Shown: positions 25,043 through 32,922 of the stretch, piece by piece
Layout: each line of letters starts with the position of its first letter
How positions within the stretch are numbered: position 1 is the stretch's first letter
Program-made: the position numbers and the translations under genes
The notes under the pieces: generated by a model
What the model was told of the DNA's origin: nothing
The model's database searches: none
The model's input: only the letters and a program-made list of their open reading frames with translations
Assembly: GCF_018860155.1 (NCBI RefSeq)
Contig: NZ_JAHKNI010000010.1
Location: 186,001 to 250,000 of the forward strand
Source of the DNA: Nocardia albiluteola
Lineage (GTDB): Bacteria > Actinomycetota > Actinomycetes > Mycobacteriales > Mycobacteriaceae
Direction: 5' to 3'
DNA: 64,000 bases

Positions 25043-25897
25043 TCAGCGTGCCGGCTCTGCGCCGGTACCGCGACCACCGGCTGTGAGTTGCTGCTGCCGC
25101 ACGTATGCTTCGATGCCGTCGAGGATCCTCGCGAGGCCGAATTCGAAACCGTCGAGCGATGGCTCGTCGGTGAGGTATGCCGGGTCTCGGAGCACCTCGG
25201 CGACCGCGTTCAGGTTGCGGGCGCGCAGCTGCTGGTCCAAGAATGCGCTGATCGTGTGGATCGCCCGCTGTTGATCGGGATTCGCGCGCCGCAGCGCAGC
25301 CGGGGCCGGGGTGTTGCGATGCAGGTTGGCGCCGTACCGCGCGTGGCTGTCGAGGAGGTACGCGCAGTTCAGCATCTGCTGTGCGGCCATGCCGGTCGGC
25401 TTCAGGACGGTGATGAGGGCATCCAGCCAGGCCGCGTTGTGTGGTGTCAGCGGGATGGTCGTCGGTGCGTCGAGCAGCCATGGGCGTGACAGGAAGCGCT
25501 GGAACAGCTGACGCGACCACAGCGCAGCACCGTCTCGCCAGTCGCCGTCTGGCAGCGCGGGCGGGTCACCCCAGGCACGATCGGCCACGAGCGTGATCAG
25601 CTCATCTCTCGAACTGACGTAACGGTACAGCGCGTTGGCGGTGACGCCGACACGACCGGCCACCCTCGGAAGCGAAGCGGCGGCAAGGCCCTCGTCGTCG
25701 GCCAGTTGCATCGCGGCCGTCACGATCTCCTCGACCGTGTGCGCCGGCTTGGGGCCGCGCCGTCCTCCGGTGTCGAGGACACCCCACGCTGCGGCCAGGC
25801 CTGATGGTAGCGCCTCGGGGGCGGTGTCGGCGGACTCGACCTGCGATGCGGCATCGCCGTCCGCGGCCACACCTCGGGAGCTCTTGGGTGGGGTCAT
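25043..25897 (-). CDS. TetR family repressor with TetR-type C-terminal domain
   Basis: A 284-residue TetR regulator. The HTH is SLPRVAGRVGVTANALYRYV followed by SSRDELITLV. The C-terminal ligand/dimer domain (DWRDGAALWSRQLFQRFLSR, WLDALITVLKPTGMAAQQML) is of the tetracycline-repressor type. About 60 residues of poorly structured sequence precede the HTH. ATG 25897 was chosen over in-frame starts up to 25975 because those lie within the divergent operator. It is divergent from a small membrane protein gene, and the near-perfect 14-bp dyad at 25958-25990 is its probable target. Ends convergently to the P450; the 159-bp gap between the two holds nothing I can identify. Confidence 0.82.
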   Translation of the reverse strand: MTPPKSSRGVAADGDAASQVESADTAPEALPSGLAAAWGVLDTGGRRGPKPAHTVEEIVTAAMQLADDEGLAAASLPRVAGRVGVTANALYRYVSSRDELITLVADRAWGDPPALPDGDWRDGAALWSRQLFQRFLSRPWLLDAPTTIPLTPHNAAWLDALITVLKPTGMAAQQMLNCAYLLDSHARYGANLHRNTPAPAALRRANPDQQRAIHTISAFLDQQLRARNLNAVAEVLRDPAYLTDEPSLDGFEFGLARILDGIEAYVRQQQLTAGGRGTGAEPAR

Positions 25898-25957
25898 AGC
25901 CGGAATCCTTCCAGAGGCGGGCACGAAACAGTAGACGGCATGCACAGTTACCATTAT

Positions 25958-25990
25958 TGTGTATGGCATGAACACTTCATGGCATACACA
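25958..25990. promoter_or_regulatory. Long dyad, probable TetR operator over the start of the membrane gene
   Basis: TGTGTATGGCATGA (25958-25971) and TCATGGCATACACA (25977-25990) are inverted repeats matching at 13 of 14 positions, separated by ACACT. The dyad includes the ATG at 25968, and a further partial half-site (GCATGCACA) lies at about 25939. Dyad length and position between divergent tetR and target gene are typical of TetR operators; binding here would block transcript start or elongation. Confidence 0.65.
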
Positions 25991-26660
25991 GATTGGTTTT
26001 CCGGATTCTGCTCGTCGCTGGGTCGGGGTTGCCGCGGTCCTCGGCGCTGTCTTCGCGATGGCCGAGCTCCCGCTCTACTTCGTCGTACCGTCGTGCAACC
26101 CTCCGAGGTGCAGCGTCGACACCGGCAGCCTCATGCCGACCGGGCTGATCCTCACCCGCACGCTGTTCAACTTTCTGGCGCTCACGCTGTTCCTGGTCTT
26201 CATGACCGGCGTCCGGCCACTGATCGCGCGGGCGGACGCTCGCTACGAGTGGTTCGGTGCGCTCGCCGGCACCGCCGGTGTGGCCTGGACGATCATCGAC
26301 ATGGTCGCCAAGGGCCTCGAGGGTGGCACCGCGATCAGGACCGCCGCCCGGATCGACCCGACCCGGACCGTTCCCACCTACCTGCTCTACGGCAGCATCA
26401 GCCACCTGATGCTGCTGGTCTTCGGTCTTGCCTTCGGGTACGCGGTCCTGCGCAGTCGCGCACTTCCGCGATGGATCGGCTGGTCCTCGTTCGCCATCGC
26501 GGCCCTGCATCTGGCGGGTGTGCCATCGATGTTCTTCGGCTACAACTCGTCGCAGTTCTACGCCTCCAACGGTTGGGGCGCGGTCGCGATGTTCAACGGC
26601 TATGCGGCCGTCTGGCTCGCCATCGTCGGTGTCACCATCCTTCTGAAGAAGACGCCCTAG
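25968..26660 (+). CDS. Six-TM integral membrane protein
   Basis: A 230-residue membrane protein with about six hydrophobic segments, for example WVGVAAVLGAVFAMAELPLY, LFNFLALTLFLVFMTGV, LMLLVFGLAFGYAVL and the final GYAAVWLAIVGVTILLKK. Two Cys in PSCNPPRCS sit in the first outer loop. I do not recognise the family with confidence; DUF4386-like proteins have similar size and layout. ATG 25968 has no ribosome site and lies inside the TetR operator, so the transcript may be leaderless. As the divergent target of a TetR protein, a role in resistance or small-molecule response is plausible. Confidence 0.65.
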   Translation: MNTSWHTQIGFPDSARRWVGVAAVLGAVFAMAELPLYFVVPSCNPPRCSVDTGSLMPTGLILTRTLFNFLALTLFLVFMTGVRPLIARADARYEWFGALAGTAGVAWTIIDMVAKGLEGGTAIRTAARIDPTRTVPTYLLYGSISHLMLLVFGLAFGYAVLRSRALPRWIGWSSFAIAALHLAGVPSMFFGYNSSQFYASNGWGAVAMFNGYAAVWLAIVGVTILLKKTP

Positions 26661-27011
26661 TCAGAGGTGCCCGATGGCGGGCAGCGGGATCAGCCGCTCG
26701 GCCGGCCAACTAGCGAAGCGGCGCCACCAGTCCAGACTTCACGGTGACGTCAGGTTTCGGCCTCGGCCACCTCGCCGCGCTGTCCGAGCCGCAGCGCACC
26801 CCTCGGCTGTCCCGGCGCTGCGCCACCAGCTGACCTCCGACACCGGATCCAACCGCTTCGCAGTCACTCTGGACCCCGGCCAGCCGGGTTGTTCACTTGC
26901 TCAACAAGATTCACTTCCGCAGGAGGTCGGTCTCGGTGCGCCCCCGCGCTACGGGGAATTCCCTTGCGGCCGTGCGGTTGCGGGATGAAGTGCTGGCGCT
27001 GAGCCGAGCGC
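26661..27011. other. Gene-free interval
   Basis: About 350 bp between the membrane protein and the AfsR-like remnants. Open frames here have the Arg/Pro/His-rich composition of chance frames in GC-rich DNA, and I see no family match. The last part (26975-27011) may already belong to the decayed regulator described next. Confidence 0.4.
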
Positions 27012-27116
27012 AGCCACTCGCTCGGACTGCTAGGCGGCATCGTGGGCGCGGACCGGGTCGCCGCGGAGATACCCGCCCGCCGGATCGCCGAGGCCTGCGG
27101 ACATCTCCCCCGGTGA
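27012..27116 (+). pseudogene. Remnant of AfsR-like NB-ARC domain
   Basis: A short frame ending in TGA at 27114-27116 reads SLGLLGGIVGADRVAAEIPA then RRIAEACGHLPR. This matches the segment of AfsR/SARP-type NB-ARC regulators where LL-x-x-IVG-x-x-RV-x-x-E-x-x-A-x-x-I-x-x-x-C-x-x-LPL occurs, just before the ARC part. Nothing recognisable continues on either side. It is a fragment with no start codon or domain completeness. Confidence 0.5.
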
Positions 27117-27211
27117 GGTGCCCGCCATCGACGAGATCGGTGTTCCGCTCGGCGCGCGCCGCACTATGACGCCCGCTGTACGATTACCCAGGTGGGCGAA
27201 GAGGTGCGCGG

Positions 27212-27361
27212 TTGAGCGGCGACGCGCAGATCGACCTCCGAATACTGGGCACGGTAGAGCTACGGGTAGGTGAGTCGACCCGCCGCGCTCGGGGCCGCAA
27301 CCCCTCGGCCGTAGGGTCGAAGCACGATCGGCCGGAAAGTCTGGAACAGCGGGATGATTGA
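27212..27361 (+). pseudogene. Remnant start of a SARP-type regulator
   Basis: TTG 27212 opens a 49-codon frame: LSGDAQIDLRILGTVELRVG is the typical start of AfsR/SARP activators (IxLLGPVELRxG). The expected winged helix, with a GGxRQRxVLAxLL segment, is missing and the frame becomes non-protein-like before its stop at 27361. Together with the NB-ARC piece about 100 bp upstream it suggests one or two decayed SARP genes, with the order of pieces reversed relative to an intact gene. The kinase start at 27354 overlaps its end. Confidence 0.5.
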
Positions 27362-28367
27362 TCTGCAGCCCGATGCGGAATTCGCCGGGTACACGATCGA
27401 ACGCCGTCTCGGCGCGGGCGGCTGGGGGACGGTATATCTGGCCAAGGATCCGCGACCGTCTCAATTCGTCGCCCTGAAGCTGTTGACCCACAACGCCGGT
27501 GGCGACGAGGCACGTCAGCGATTCATCCGCGAGGGCGATCTGGCTTCGCGCCTGGAACACCCCAACATCGTCACGATCCACGACCGCGGTGTCGAGGACG
27601 GCATCATGTGGATCTCCATGCAGTACGTCCCGGGTACCGACGCCTCCGCGCTCACCGTTCCGCTGGTTGCCGAGCGGGCGTTGTGGATCGGCGCCGGAAT
27701 CGCCGCCGCCCTCGACTACGCGCACCGTGAGGGGATCCTGCACCGGGACGTCAAGCCATCCAATATTCTGCTCGGGCTCGAGGACGGCCGTCCCGAGCAG
27801 GTGGCGCTCACCGATTTCGGTGTCGCCCGGCTGTATCAGGACAGCGCACACCTCACCGCTACCGGAGCCGTCATCGGCACCGGGGCCTTCGTCTCGCCCG
27901 AACAGGTGTCCGGTGCGCCGATCGGCCATCGTTCGGATCAGTACTCGTTGGCCTGCACCCTGTTCCAATTGTTCACCGGCCATGGGGTATTCGCGATCAA
28001 GGACGCCATTGCCCTGATGGCCGCGCATGTGCAGCAACCACCCCGGACGATCAGTGACGTCCGTGCGGATCTGGGTGTGCTCGACCCGGTCTTCGCCAGG
28101 GCGCTCTCCAAACAGCCGGACGACCGATTCGACAGCTGTACGGAATTCGTCACGGCGATCGAGCGGGCACTGGATGCGGGCGCGGCCGCCGGCGTCCCGG
28201 CGACGGGCCTGCAGCCGGTATTCCCGCCGACTCCCCCGCCGCAGGACCAGGTGACGCAGGTGGGCGGCCCCACCAACACGCCCACCATGCCGTCCGCCGC
28301 GGTCGGCCGGGCACCCGGTGAATCGGAAACCGTGAGGGATCGGGCGGACAGATCGGGGCTCAGATAG
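27354..28367 (+). CDS. Soluble Ser/Thr protein kinase (Hanks type)
   Basis: A 337-residue eukaryote-type kinase. In order: the glycine loop LGAGGWGTVYLA, the ATP-anchoring Lys in VALKLL, catalytic loop HRDVKPSN, DFG in LTDFGVARL, and SPEQ in the activation segment where APE is usual. The C-lobe ends at about residue 275, followed by about 60 Pro/Thr/Gly-rich residues without a membrane helix, so it is probably cytosolic. All catalytic residues are present. ATG 27354 has no strong ribosome site. It is clearly paralogous to the next kinase, 196 bp downstream. Confidence 0.88.
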   Translation: MIDLQPDAEFAGYTIERRLGAGGWGTVYLAKDPRPSQFVALKLLTHNAGGDEARQRFIREGDLASRLEHPNIVTIHDRGVEDGIMWISMQYVPGTDASALTVPLVAERALWIGAGIAAALDYAHREGILHRDVKPSNILLGLEDGRPEQVALTDFGVARLYQDSAHLTATGAVIGTGAFVSPEQVSGAPIGHRSDQYSLACTLFQLFTGHGVFAIKDAIALMAAHVQQPPRTISDVRADLGVLDPVFARALSKQPDDRFDSCTEFVTAIERALDAGAAAGVPATGLQPVFPPTPPPQDQVTQVGGPTNTPTMPSAAVGRAPGESETVRDRADRSGLR

Positions 28368-28563
28368 GTGCTGTAACTGCCACCACACCAGTTCATCCGC
28401 CCTGTGCCCTGTAGTCGTGGGACCGCGTGTGCACGTCGGTTCACCGTGGCATCGAGGCCACTGATCGGTGGCGACCCGCTGTCGATCGGCCTGCGGTATG
28501 GTCGATTCGATGGTCGGCGCATGCGTCGAGGTGGGATGCGGAGAAGGGCCCGGGAGAGTAACG

Positions 28564-30087
28564 ATGCTCGAGCTCGACGCCGGTGAGTCGTTCGCCGGCT
28601 ACGTCATCGACCGCAAGTTGGGCGTGGGCGGTTGGGGCATCGTCTATTTGGCGCAGGACCCCCGGTTGCCCAGGGCCGTCGCGCTGAAACTGCTCGATCC
28701 GACCAAGGCCGATCCCGAGGCTCGGCAGCGGTTCGAGCACGAGGGCGATTTCACCGCCCAGCTGGACCATCCGAATATCGTGACCATCTTCGATCGCGGC
28801 GTGACCAACGATATCCATTGGATCGCCATGCAATTCGTGCACGGCACCGATGCCGGCGCGATCACCGACGTCACACCCGATCGGGTGCTGCGGATCGGGG
28901 AGCAGATCGCGGACGCCCTGGACTACGCGCATCGGGCCGGGGTGCTGCATCGCGATGTGAAGCCCTCGAATTTCCTCATCGCCGCCCCCACGTCCGGCCG
29001 TCCGGAACGAGCCCTGCTGACGGACTTCGGCATAGCCCGCCTGCGCGATGTGACCACCGGTCTGACCAGAACCGGCTCGATGACCGGGACCGTCGCCTAT
29101 ATCTCGCCGGAACAGGTCTCCGGCGGGCCCATCGATCACCGGTCCGACCAGTACTCCCTGGCCTGCAGCCTGTTCGTCTTGCTGACCGGACAGCCGCCGT
29201 TCCGGGTGACCGGTCCGATCGCCCTGGCCTATGCGCACGTTCATACCCCGCCACAGTTGCCGGGCGAACTGATGCCGGGCCTGGCCGCGCTGGATCCGGT
29301 CTTCCGGAAGGCACTGGCCAAGGAACCGGAAGACCGCTACGGAAGCTGCGGCGAATTCATCGCCGAGGTGAAGCGGGCACTACCGGCCAGCGAGTTCACC
29401 ACCGTGTCGTCGCCGGTGGAAAACCAAAGACCCCAGCACAATTCATCGAGCAGCCGGTTTGCGGCGCGCAGGGTGCTGCCGGTGGCAGGCGCCGCGGTGG
29501 TGATTCTCGCGGTAGTCCTGTACCTGATCCTGGGGACCGACCTGTTCGGCTCGTCGCGCAAAACCGATGCGTCCGTATCGGTCTCGCCCGGCACCGCATC
29601 GGCGTGGGATGCCCGGCACTCCCCCGCCGCCGCGGCCTTCCCCGAGCTCATCGGCGGTGTGAACGCCAACACCGGATGGCACGGGGCGACCTGCGCGCCG
29701 AATGATCCCGGCTCCACGGAGGATCCCGCCGATCACGACTACACCCGCATCTCCTGTCACGTCCCGATGGGCGAGGATCCGCTGAACATCGACGTCATGG
29801 ACCGCACCGGATCGGCACACGCCAACCTCGGTCTCGACGCCCTGGTCTCGAAACTCTTCAACGAATGCGATCCGCGCCCCCAGAACCTTGCCCATCCCAG
29901 GCAGGCGCAGCACCCCGAGGTAGTCACCTGCGCCGGAACCGATTACAACCGCGACACCACCCACCCCCCGGTGTGGACGTTCTTCCCCGATCCCGCCTAC
30001 ACCCGGTTCGTGATCGTGATGACCTGGAAAAACCACACCATCAATCAGATTCTCGAACAGTGGCAACAGCTCCCGCTGGGCAGATAG
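28564..30087 (+). CDS. Transmembrane Ser/Thr protein kinase with Cys-containing outer domain
   Basis: A 507-residue receptor-like kinase. The kinase domain (residues 1 to about 275) has LGVGGWGIVYLA, VALKLL, HRDVKPSN, LTDFGIARL and SPEQ. A linker precedes one membrane helix (LPVAGAAVVILAVVLYLILG, about residues 305-324). The outer C-terminal domain of about 170 residues has four Cys (TCAPND, ISCHVP, NECDP, VTCAG), likely two disulfides, resembling the outer part of the DUF1707 protein at 4.05 kb. ATG 28564 is preceded by GGGAGAG. Likely an envelope-signal sensor. It ends tail-to-tail with the next gene, overlapping it by 47 bp. Confidence 0.88.
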   Translation: MLELDAGESFAGYVIDRKLGVGGWGIVYLAQDPRLPRAVALKLLDPTKADPEARQRFEHEGDFTAQLDHPNIVTIFDRGVTNDIHWIAMQFVHGTDAGAITDVTPDRVLRIGEQIADALDYAHRAGVLHRDVKPSNFLIAAPTSGRPERALLTDFGIARLRDVTTGLTRTGSMTGTVAYISPEQVSGGPIDHRSDQYSLACSLFVLLTGQPPFRVTGPIALAYAHVHTPPQLPGELMPGLAALDPVFRKALAKEPEDRYGSCGEFIAEVKRALPASEFTTVSSPVENQRPQHNSSSSRFAARRVLPVAGAAVVILAVVLYLILGTDLFGSSRKTDASVSVSPGTASAWDARHSPAAAAFPELIGGVNANTGWHGATCAPNDPGSTEDPADHDYTRISCHVPMGEDPLNIDVMDRTGSAHANLGLDALVSKLFNECDPRPQNLAHPRQAQHPEVVTCAGTDYNRDTTHPPVWTFFPDPAYTRFVIVMTWKNHTINQILEQWQQLPLGR

Positions 30088-30508
30088 CACCGTACCGCGG
30101 TTCGCCTCCGACCAGCGGCAACAGCGCCAGCGGTAGCAGTGCCACGATCGCCAGCGACACCGTCTGCGCCACCGCGTCGAGCATCGGGAATCCGTTGAGG
30201 TGTATCGCGTGAAAAATGAAGTGCGGCACTGTGAAGAACTCGAATCCGATGAGGACCGGCCGCAGCAGCGCGGGATGCATCGACAGCGCGCACGCCACGT
30301 ACAGCGCCGCGAAACCGAGATTCAGTCCACCGTAGTCACGGATCAGATGCTCGTTGTACGGCGGCATCATCGACACCCAGCTGTGCCCGGGCAGCGGGAA
30401 GTCGTCAAAGAAGTTGCGCGGGAAGAACTCCGACCAGACCCCCAGCTCGATCTGGAACGCCGCGAGTAGTGCCAGGCCTCCGCGCAACGCGGTCACACGT
30501 GAAATCAT
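30041..30508 (-). CDS. Small integral membrane protein
   Basis: A 155-residue protein with four likely membrane segments: VTALRGGLALLAAFQIELGV, GLNLGFAALYVACALSM, VLIGFEFFTVPHFIFHAI and TVSLAIVALLPLALLPLVGG. The aromatic, His-containing stretch WSEFFPRNFFDDFPLPGHSW in the first loop and HFIFHAIH in TM3 are distinctive, but I cannot name the family. ATG 30508 overlaps the end of the SDR gene by four bases, so the two are one operon. The SDR pairing could hint at a membrane redox or lipid role, which is inference only. Confidence 0.65.
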   Translation of the reverse strand: MISRVTALRGGLALLAAFQIELGVWSEFFPRNFFDDFPLPGHSWVSMMPPYNEHLIRDYGGLNLGFAALYVACALSMHPALLRPVLIGFEFFTVPHFIFHAIHLNGFPMLDAVAQTVSLAIVALLPLALLPLVGGEPRYGAICPAGAVATVRESD

Positions 30509-31308
30509 CGACGAACACCATTGCGCGGCAACGCCTTCGCCGACATGAACTGTTCGGCGAGGAACTGATCGTAGGTGCGCCCTCCGACCGCACGCTCGGG
30601 CAAAGTCAGGTAGCCCGCGCGCATGGCGGCGGCGGCCTTACCCGGCAACGGCAGCGGCACGACGGGCCGGTGCTTGCCTGCCGCGGTCAGGTAGGCGCGC
30701 ATCAACTCCTCGGCCGAACGCACCTGCGGCCCACCGATATCCGGTACCCGTCGCGCGGGAGCGGCAACGGCGAGGTCGACCAGCCGCCCGGCCACCTCGG
30801 CCACATCGATCGGCTGGAACGGCGTCTTCGCCGGGACCATCGCCAGCGGTCCCCGGCTGAGCTTGCGCACCAGTTCGAGGACGAACTCGTGGAATTGGGT
30901 GGCCCGCAGAATCGTGAACGGCACGCCCGACTCGGCGATGAGCCGTTCGCAGTCCAGCTTCGCCCGGTAGTAGGCGTTCGGCACGCGATCGATGCCGACG
31001 ATCGAAATGTAGACCAGATGCGCCGGGCCGCGGGAGCGCGCGGCGTCCACCAGATTCCGCGTGCCGATCACGGTCGCCTGCGGCTTCCCCGGATCGTGCG
31101 CGCAGTGCACGACGGCGTCCACTCCGTCCAGCGCGGCGTCGATCCCCGCACCGGAGAGCAGATCGCCCACCGCCCACTCGCGCGCCGGGTCGTTCGACGA
31201 ACGGCTCCGGCGGCTCAGCAGCCGCACCGCGTGCCCGGCCGCGACGGCATGATCCGCAACGGTGGCCCCCAGCGTGCCCGATGCCCCGGTGATCAACAGA
31301 ACAGCCAT
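30505..31308 (-). CDS. NAD(P)H-binding atypical SDR (NmrA/SDR5-like)
   Basis: A 267-residue Rossmann protein of the atypical short-chain dehydrogenase/NmrA group. TGASGTLGATV (residues 7-17) is the nucleotide loop, GDLLSGAGIDAALDGVDAVV the second half of the fold, YYRAKLDCERLIAESGVPFT the equivalent of the YxxxK region, and LRATQF follows. The C-terminus (PLPLPGKAAAAMRAG) is as in related proteins annotated as NAD(P)H-binding or nucleoside-diphosphate-sugar epimerase-like. It is divergent from the mocR gene, whose direct repeats lie between, so it is the probable MocR target together with the downstream membrane gene. Confidence 0.8.
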   Translation of the reverse strand: MAVLLITGASGTLGATVADHAVAAGHAVRLLSRRSRSSNDPAREWAVGDLLSGAGIDAALDGVDAVVHCAHDPGKPQATVIGTRNLVDAARSRGPAHLVYISIVGIDRVPNAYYRAKLDCERLIAESGVPFTILRATQFHEFVLELVRKLSRGPLAMVPAKTPFQPIDVAEVAGRLVDLAVAAPARRVPDIGGPQVRSAEELMRAYLTAAGKHRPVVPLPLPGKAAAAMRAGYLTLPERAVGGRTYDQFLAEQFMSAKALPRNGVRR

Positions 31309-31398
31309 CGGTTATCGGCCTCCTTGTCTCGAATTTCCCTGTGGCACAGGCCCAACGACAATCGCCGGACGAATGCCCCGCAACGAAATCTACTGGCG

Positions 31399-31417
31399 AA
31401 CCTGACCACAATCATGG
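31399..31417. promoter_or_regulatory. MocR-type direct repeat, copy 1
   Basis: AACCTGACCACAATCATGG, matching copy 2 at 31487-31505 in 18 of 19 positions. It lies about 90 bp before the SDR start and 88 bp from copy 2. MocR/PdxR regulators characteristically bind well-spaced direct repeats rather than dyads, so these are the likely sites of the divergent mocR product. Confidence 0.6.
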
Positions 31418-31486
31418 GCCAGTGGGCGACATAAATCTTGGGCTGGTTGCGGCTCGCAGCGCGCTCACCCATGACCGTCGCACGCC

Positions 31487-31505
31487 AACCTGACCACAAG
31501 CATGG
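31487..31505. promoter_or_regulatory. MocR-type direct repeat, copy 2
   Basis: AACCTGACCACAAGCATGG, ending 12 bp before the mocR ATG. Its nearness to the start suggests autorepression, while copy 1 nearer the SDR gene could serve activation or repression of the divergent operon. The match between copies is far above what the surrounding GC-rich sequence gives by chance. Confidence 0.6.
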
Positions 31506-31517
31506 TCTAATCGGCCC

Positions 31518-32888
31518 ATGGAATCTTGGACAGGTTCTGCATCGGATCTACTACTGTCCTGGGATCGCGCACTGGGAGTGCGGCGCGGTATCGAGCATGC
31601 GCTGCGCCATGCTGTCCAGTGTGGAACGTTGCGGCCGGGCAGCGCGCTTCCCTCCTCCCGAGTGCTCGCGGCCGACCTGGGAGTCGCGCGCAATACCGTC
31701 GCCGAGGTCTACGCGCAGCTGGTCGCCGAGGGCTACCTCGAGGCGCGAGCCGGCGCACGCACCTGGGTCCGCGCCCTGCCCCCGCGCGCTGCCGACCCCG
31801 GCGACCTCGACTACGCCCCCACCACCAACCACGACCTCACCCCGGGGCGCGCCGACATCGGGCTGTTCCCGCGACGGGAGTGGAGCCGGGCCACGGCCGC
31901 CGCATTGTCCACGGTCCCGGACGCCGCGCTGTCCTATGGCGACCCGCGCGGTGCGGTCGGACTGCGGCGCGCGCTCGCGTCGTATCTCGGCCGCGCCCGC
32001 GGTGTCGTCGCCGACCCCGCCGACATCCTTGTGTGCACCGGCACCACGCAGGCGATCAGCCTTCTCGCGCAACTACTTTCGACCGGCGACTCGGTGGCCA
32101 TCGAAGATCCGACGCTGCCGTCGAATCGACTGACGTTCGAGCGAGCCGGATACCACATCCACCATCTCCCGGTGGACGCCGAGGGAGCCGACACGACCCG
32201 GCTCCGCGATACCGACGCGATGGCCTTGCTCACCCCGGCCCATCAGTTCCCCCTCGGAGTGGCGCTGTCGGCGGAGCGCCGGCTCGCAGCCGTTCGCTGG
32301 GCCGAACGCACCGGCGGGACCATCGTCGAAGACGACTACGACGGCGATCTGCGGTTCGACCAGGAACCCATCGGCGCTCTACAGGGCCTGGCCCCCGAAC
32401 ATGTCGTCTACATCGGCACGGCCAGCAAGATTCTCGCTCCTGGACTGCGGCTGGCGTGGATGGTCGTCCCGCGCCGGCTCCGGCACCGGCTCACCGAGGT
32501 GAAGTCGTTCGCCGACAGGCAATCCGGCGTCATCGACCAACTATCCCTGGCCCACCTCATCGATACCGGCGCCCTGGACCGCCACCGCCGCAAGGCGCGC
32601 AACCACTATCGAGCGCGCCGCGCCCAACTCCTGGAGACGCTCGACTCCCTCGACACTCCCGTCAGCGGGATCGCGGCGGGTCTGCACGCCGTCATCGACC
32701 TGGGCACCCTGGCCAGGGAGCGCGCGGCACTCGACGCCGCCCAGCACAACGGGCTGATCATCTACCCGCTCGGCATCTTCGCCCACGAATCCCGCGTGCG
32801 CCCCGCACTCGTCGCCGGGTACGGCACCCCGCCCCAGCACGCCTACCGCCACACCCTGGAGCTCCTGCGAAAGTCACTTCTCGCTTAG
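31518..32888 (+). CDS. MocR/PdxR-type regulator (GntR HTH + aminotransferase fold)
   Basis: A 456-residue fusion. Residues about 20-85 form a GntR winged helix (TLRPGSALPSSRVLAADLGV, ARNTVAEVYAQLVAEGYLEA). The rest is a fold-type I aminotransferase domain: YGDPRGAVGLRRALASYLGR, the EDDYDGDLRFD region, and TASKILAPGLRL, whose Lys304 should bind pyridoxal phosphate. Length and order are standard for MocR regulators, which sense PLP or PLP-amino-acid adducts. ATG 31518 lies just after the second direct repeat. No pdxS/T, GABA or taurine gene is adjacent, so the divergent SDR/membrane operon is the likely target and the effector is open. Confidence 0.87.
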   Translation: MESWTGSASDLLLSWDRALGVRRGIEHALRHAVQCGTLRPGSALPSSRVLAADLGVARNTVAEVYAQLVAEGYLEARAGARTWVRALPPRAADPGDLDYAPTTNHDLTPGRADIGLFPRREWSRATAAALSTVPDAALSYGDPRGAVGLRRALASYLGRARGVVADPADILVCTGTTQAISLLAQLLSTGDSVAIEDPTLPSNRLTFERAGYHIHHLPVDAEGADTTRLRDTDAMALLTPAHQFPLGVALSAERRLAAVRWAERTGGTIVEDDYDGDLRFDQEPIGALQGLAPEHVVYIGTASKILAPGLRLAWMVVPRRLRHRLTEVKSFADRQSGVIDQLSLAHLIDTGALDRHRRKARNHYRARRAQLLETLDSLDTPVSGIAAGLHAVIDLGTLARERAALDAAQHNGLIIYPLGIFAHESRVRPALVAGYGTPPQHAYRHTLELLRKSLLA

Positions 32889-32891
32889 GGC

Positions 32892-32922
32892 TTGAGTCTC
32901 CACCAGGGGGAGACTCCACGCT
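32892..32922 (+). promoter_or_regulatory. MerR-type promoter with 8-bp dyad
   Basis: GAGTCTCC (32894-32901) and GGAGACTC (32909-32916) form a perfect inverted repeat around ACCAGGG. The -35 hexamer TTGAGT (32892-32897) overlaps the left arm and the -10 would fall in CACGCTAT about 19-20 bp later. The long spacer with a central dyad marks a MerR-regulated, here probably self-activated, promoter. A start site about 7 bp past the -10 would coincide with the ATG at 32929, giving a leaderless transcript. Confidence 0.65.

Noticed and set aside
26661..26988. 104-codon frame (MAGSGISRS...) as a gene
   Set aside because: Arg/Pro-rich, no ribosome site worth noting and no family pattern; likely chance.
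30041..30087. Tail-to-tail overlap as a sign that one of the two genes is false
   Set aside because: Both proteins look real up to their ends; a 47-bp convergent overlap is acceptable in this compact genome.
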